Source of the DNA: Paracoccaceae bacterium
GTDB taxonomy: Bacteria; Pseudomonadota; Alphaproteobacteria; Rhodobacterales; Rhodobacteraceae
DNA length: 7,607 nt
Direction: 5' to 3'
NCBI GenBank assembly: GCA_019090405.1
Contig: JAHRVZ010000227.1
Coordinates: 1 to 7,607 of the forward strand
This document shows positions 5,483 to 7,607 of this stretch, piece by piece (position 1 is the stretch's first letter; each line of letters opens with the position of its first letter). Below the pieces are notes generated by a model, which was given only the letters and a program-made list of their open reading frames with translations, was not told where the DNA came from and made no database searches. A program made the translations under genes and the position numbers.

Positions 5483-6729
5483 GGTGTAGTCACCGAAGTG
5501 AATCTGGACACCGGTTTATCAATACGGGATTTCGAAGGGCGACGCCCATTGTATCGGTCGGCCAAGGTTTTCGAACCGGCGGTAATACGGAAATAGTCAT
5601 AGTCTCCGGGGCGATCAAAGGCGCATAAGTATTGGAAATGCAGTCGGAAATAACGCCGTTTCAGTTCTTTCCACCGTTCGGGTGACAAGGTTTGGGTAAA
5701 GGCTGCCGAAAACACCAATGGCCATTTTTTGTCTGCGGGGGCGACTCCGCTGACAGCTACCGGGTCACATAGCGCAAATGCACAGCCATCACCGGGGGCT
5801 GAAACATCAATCCAGGCCAATTCATCCCTTGCAGACAGGTATTGCAGATCACCCCGCAACTGATCGGCAGCCGGCAGAAACGATACCATTGGCACCACCT
5901 GCCCCAATGACAGAAACCCAAGTGCGGGGCCATCATCGGGCACCCTGCCCGCACGGATCAAACCGGCCAGCACAGTGACCGCCAGATGCGCGCCTGACGA
6001 ATGGCCAATCACCAGAACCTCATCAACATCCTGTTGCAGTGCATCAGCAATCCGCCCGCCAAATTCGCGCAACCGGGCATCAAGTTCCGGTGGGTTGGCG
6101 CCACGCAAACGCGCAGAATAGGCGTAATCATGCATCAGATAATAGGCCATCAACCGATTGTCCCGAGCCTGAAACCAGCGCAGGATGAAAACAACGGCGA
6201 CAAGGCCAATCAGCGTGGCCGACGTTCGGACCAGCGGCCCGGATACTTCACCGCTAAAGGCACCAACAAACCAACCAAGCCCACTGGCGATTGCCCAGCC
6301 GATAAGAAGCGCCACAATAAGTTGCAGGGCCAGCATGCCAACCGGATAAAGAGCAGCAATAACAGGACCTTTGCGCAACTTCATCAACCGAAATAACGTC
6401 CCGGTACTGATGTAAATCCACGTCGTGCGCAAGAGTTGCAGGTAAGTGGCAAGGATAGAGTTGGACATGCTGTCCCGCACGATGTCAGACCAGACAAGCA
6501 CTTCGAAATCTGCGGTGGTTTTGTATCCGTCCATCTTTGCGTCAACAAACCATCCATATGGGCCTTTGGATTTTTTGGCTGTCAGGGAAATCTCATAGTC
6601 AGAAATAGCCGCCTGCGCGGCCCCCTCGCGGCGATATATCTCGCGATAGCGGCGTGGATGAATCGGGTCATATCCGGGGATGTAAAACACCCGGCGGCGC
6701 TGCACCCGTTTTGATTCTGCTGTGGCCAT
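5479..6729 (-). CDS. Membrane-anchored alpha/beta-hydrolase-like protein, 416 aa
   Basis: The protein reads as an alpha/beta hydrolase split by a membrane insert. Residues 11-20 (RRRVFYIPGY, followed by DP) resemble the first core strand and oxyanion-hole loop. Two hydrophobic segments lie at about 121-154 and 166-186, flanked by basic residues (KLRK before, RWFQAR after). The nucleophile elbow follows at 238-246, VLVIGHSSG, with Ser244 in GxSxG and the usual small-residue helix behind it (AHLAVTVLAGL). An acid may be Asp308 or Asp322 (WIDVSAPGDG, CDPVAV) and the histidine may be His364 (RLHFQYL), but these are guesses. The layout suggests a lipase- or esterase-like enzyme on the cytoplasmic membrane. 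No signal peptide is seen. AAGAGGG about 6-11 bases before the ATG is a good ribosome site. The gene is 57 bp from ccdA and overlaps the P450 start, so it is likely co-transcribed with both. The substrate is unknown. Confidence 0.85.
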   Translation of the reverse strand: MATAESKRVQRRRVFYIPGYDPIHPRRYREIYRREGAAQAAISDYEISLTAKKSKGPYGWFVDAKMDGYKTTADFEVLVWSDIVRDSMSNSILATYLQLLRTTWIYISTGTLFRLMKLRKGPVIAALYPVGMLALQLIVALLIGWAIASGLGWFVGAFSGEVSGPLVRTSATLIGLVAVVFILRWFQARDNRLMAYYLMHDYAYSARLRGANPPELDARLREFGGRIADALQQDVDEVLVIGHSSGAHLAVTVLAGLIRAGRVPDDGPALGFLSLGQVVPMVSFLPAADQLRGDLQYLSARDELAWIDVSAPGDGCAFALCDPVAVSGVAPADKKWPLVFSAAFTQTLSPERWKELKRRYFRLHFQYLCAFDRPGDYDYFRITAGSKTLADRYNGRRPSKSRIDKPVSRFTSVTTP

Positions 6730-6746
6730 GCTGACCCTCTTGCCTC

Positions 6747-6766
6747 GTCCCGGATCATAGCGGGAC
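6747..6766 (-). other. Small hairpin in the ccdA-hydrolase gap
   Basis: GTCCCG (6747-6752) and CGGGAC (6761-6766) form a perfect 6-bp stem with an 8-base loop. It lies in the middle of the 57-bp gap between the ccdA stop and the hydrolase start. In the minus-strand transcript it is not followed by a T run, so it does not look like an intrinsic terminator. It could be an RNA-processing or stability element that sets different levels of the two genes, or a chance stem. Confidence 0.35.
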
Positions 6767-6786
6767 TTTACGGCAGGTGTAAGGCT

Positions 6787-7542
6787 TTAGCCAATTTCGC
6801 TCATCCAGCTTGGGCCATTCTCAAGCAACCAAAACGAAAAGCTGCTGAACGCGCCGGTGACCAGAGCCAGCCCGACGATGATCAGCAAAACGCCCATGAT
6901 CTTTTCGATCAATCCCAGATGCGGTTTGATCCGGTTCATCAGGTGCATGGATCGGCTTAAAAACATCGCTGCAAGCAGGAACGGAAGCCCAAGACCGGCG
7001 GCATAAATCGCCAGTAGCAAAGTCCCCCGCGCGACCGAGGCTTCAGAGGCGGCCAGCGACAGAATTGCCCCCAGTTGCGGGCCAATGCAAGGGGTCCAGC
7101 CAAAGGCAAAGGCCAGCCCCAGAATATAGGCTCCAAAGGACGACCCCCCCGCATCACCTGCATCAATACGCGCTTCGCGATCCAGAAACGGAATGCGAAA
7201 GACGCCGATGAAATGCAGTCCGAATATCATGACGACTATTCCTGATATTTTGGCGAAAAGTTCCTGATATTGCAGAAAAAACGCACCAAATGCCGAGGCG
7301 GTAAACCCCAGCAACACAAACACCGTGGACAGCCCCATGACAAAAAACAACGCAGCGATCGTTGCCTTGTTGCGCGCGGCGCGTTCATCCTGAATTTCGC
7401 TGATTGAAACGCCGCTCATATAGGCCAGATAAGGCGGAACGATCGGTAACACACAAGGTGAAAGAAAGCTGATGATCCCACCGAATAGGGCAAGCATCAT
7501 AGCCGGAATCAGGCCAGCATCTATGATATCAAATCCGTACAT
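6787..7542 (-). CDS. ccdA: CcdA-type cytochrome c biogenesis / thiol-disulfide transport protein
   Basis: CcdA proteins pass reducing power from cytoplasmic thioredoxin across the inner membrane to periplasmic thiol proteins, notably those that keep apocytochrome c hemes attachable. They are the membrane core of DsbD without its outer domains. The 251-residue protein has about six hydrophobic segments (roughly 12-44, 58-85, 98-116, 135-165, 172-195, 214-238) and the paired redox cysteines in the two pseudo-repeat motifs: SPCVLPIVPPYL with Cys30, and GWTPCIGPQLGAIL with Cys152. Length and motifs fit the family closely. The ATG at 7542-7540 is the first start after an in-frame TGA six bases upstream. 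There is no good Shine-Dalgarno sequence before it, so a start at Met15/Met16 cannot be excluded, though that would cut into the first membrane segment. It is the first visible gene of the minus-strand run, and the hydrolase gene follows 57 bp later. Confidence 0.93.
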   Translation of the reverse strand: MYGFDIIDAGLIPAMMLALFGGIISFLSPCVLPIVPPYLAYMSGVSISEIQDERAARNKATIAALFFVMGLSTVFVLLGFTASAFGAFFLQYQELFAKISGIVVMIFGLHFIGVFRIPFLDREARIDAGDAGGSSFGAYILGLAFAFGWTPCIGPQLGAILSLAASEASVARGTLLLAIYAAGLGLPFLLAAMFLSRSMHLMNRIKPHLGLIEKIMGVLLIIVGLALVTGAFSSFSFWLLENGPSWMSEIG

Positions 7543-7579
7543 ATATCAGGACATAGTGCATTGAATCGCCAAGGTCACG

Positions 7580-7607
7580 ATGCCGGTTGGTCACATCCTT
7601 GTGGACA
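7580..7607 (+). CDS. Possible start of a plus-strand gene, cut by the window edge
   Basis: An ATG at 7580, preceded by AAGG about 6 bases upstream and by an in-frame stop at 7562-7564, opens a frame that reads MPVGHILVD before the window ends. It would be divergent from ccdA with a 37-bp gap. Nine codons are too few to identify a product, and chance is a real alternative. Confidence 0.25.

Noticed and set aside
6747..6766. Intrinsic terminator after ccdA
   Set aside because: The stem has only six pairs and is followed by GAGGC, not by a T run, on the transcribed strand.

Overview
The window looks like a core-chromosome segment of a marine-type alphaproteobacterium of the order Rhodobacterales (Roseobacter-like). 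The grounds are the conserved gene neighbourhood (SspB-type ClpXP adaptor end, class II fumarase, DUF4169-type protein, RHH_4-type protein, and a 76-residue protein of the kind often mislabelled 'phosphoribosylanthranilate isomerase'), the moderate GC content judged by eye, and the protein sequences themselves. I see no tRNA, rRNA, CRISPR array, insertion sequence, integrase or phage gene. The organism assignment is inferred from recalled families, not from a search.

Left part, bases 1-1032. The window opens inside the last 71 codons of a plus-strand gene whose acidic tail ends in a ClpX-docking-like peptide (SspB family). That tail carries four 15-bp tandem repeats. A minus-strand gene for a secreted or periplasmic orphan protein converges on it with only 17 bp between the stop codons. 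A 247-bp divergent intergenic region then separates the orphan gene from fumC.

Middle part, bases 1033-3143. fumC is followed by two very small genes that overlap end to start (TAATG, then ATGA), so the three are probably translated as a coupled unit. The 58-residue DUF4169-like gene is short enough to be missed by simple ORF calling. A further 76-residue gene follows after 23 bp. The run ends in two adjacent, nearly loop-free perfect palindromes, which probably form a bidirectional terminator shared with the convergent aldolase gene.

Right part, bases 3144-7542, all minus strand. In transcription order this holds a CcdA-type thiol-disulfide transporter, a membrane-anchored alpha/beta-hydrolase-like protein of unknown substrate, a soluble cytochrome P450 whose ATG overlaps the hydrolase stop codon, and, 83 bp further on, a class I fructose-bisphosphate aldolase. 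The hydrolase-P450 pair is the most likely place for undescribed biochemistry: the coupling suggests the two act on the same hydrophobic or ester substrate. No ferredoxin or reductase partner is encoded nearby. The last 28 bases may be the start of a plus-strand gene divergent from ccdA.

I found no clear evidence of a wholly new system such as a defence island, a retron or a toxin-antitoxin module. Most of the window is well-conserved housekeeping sequence with several uncharacterised accessory proteins.
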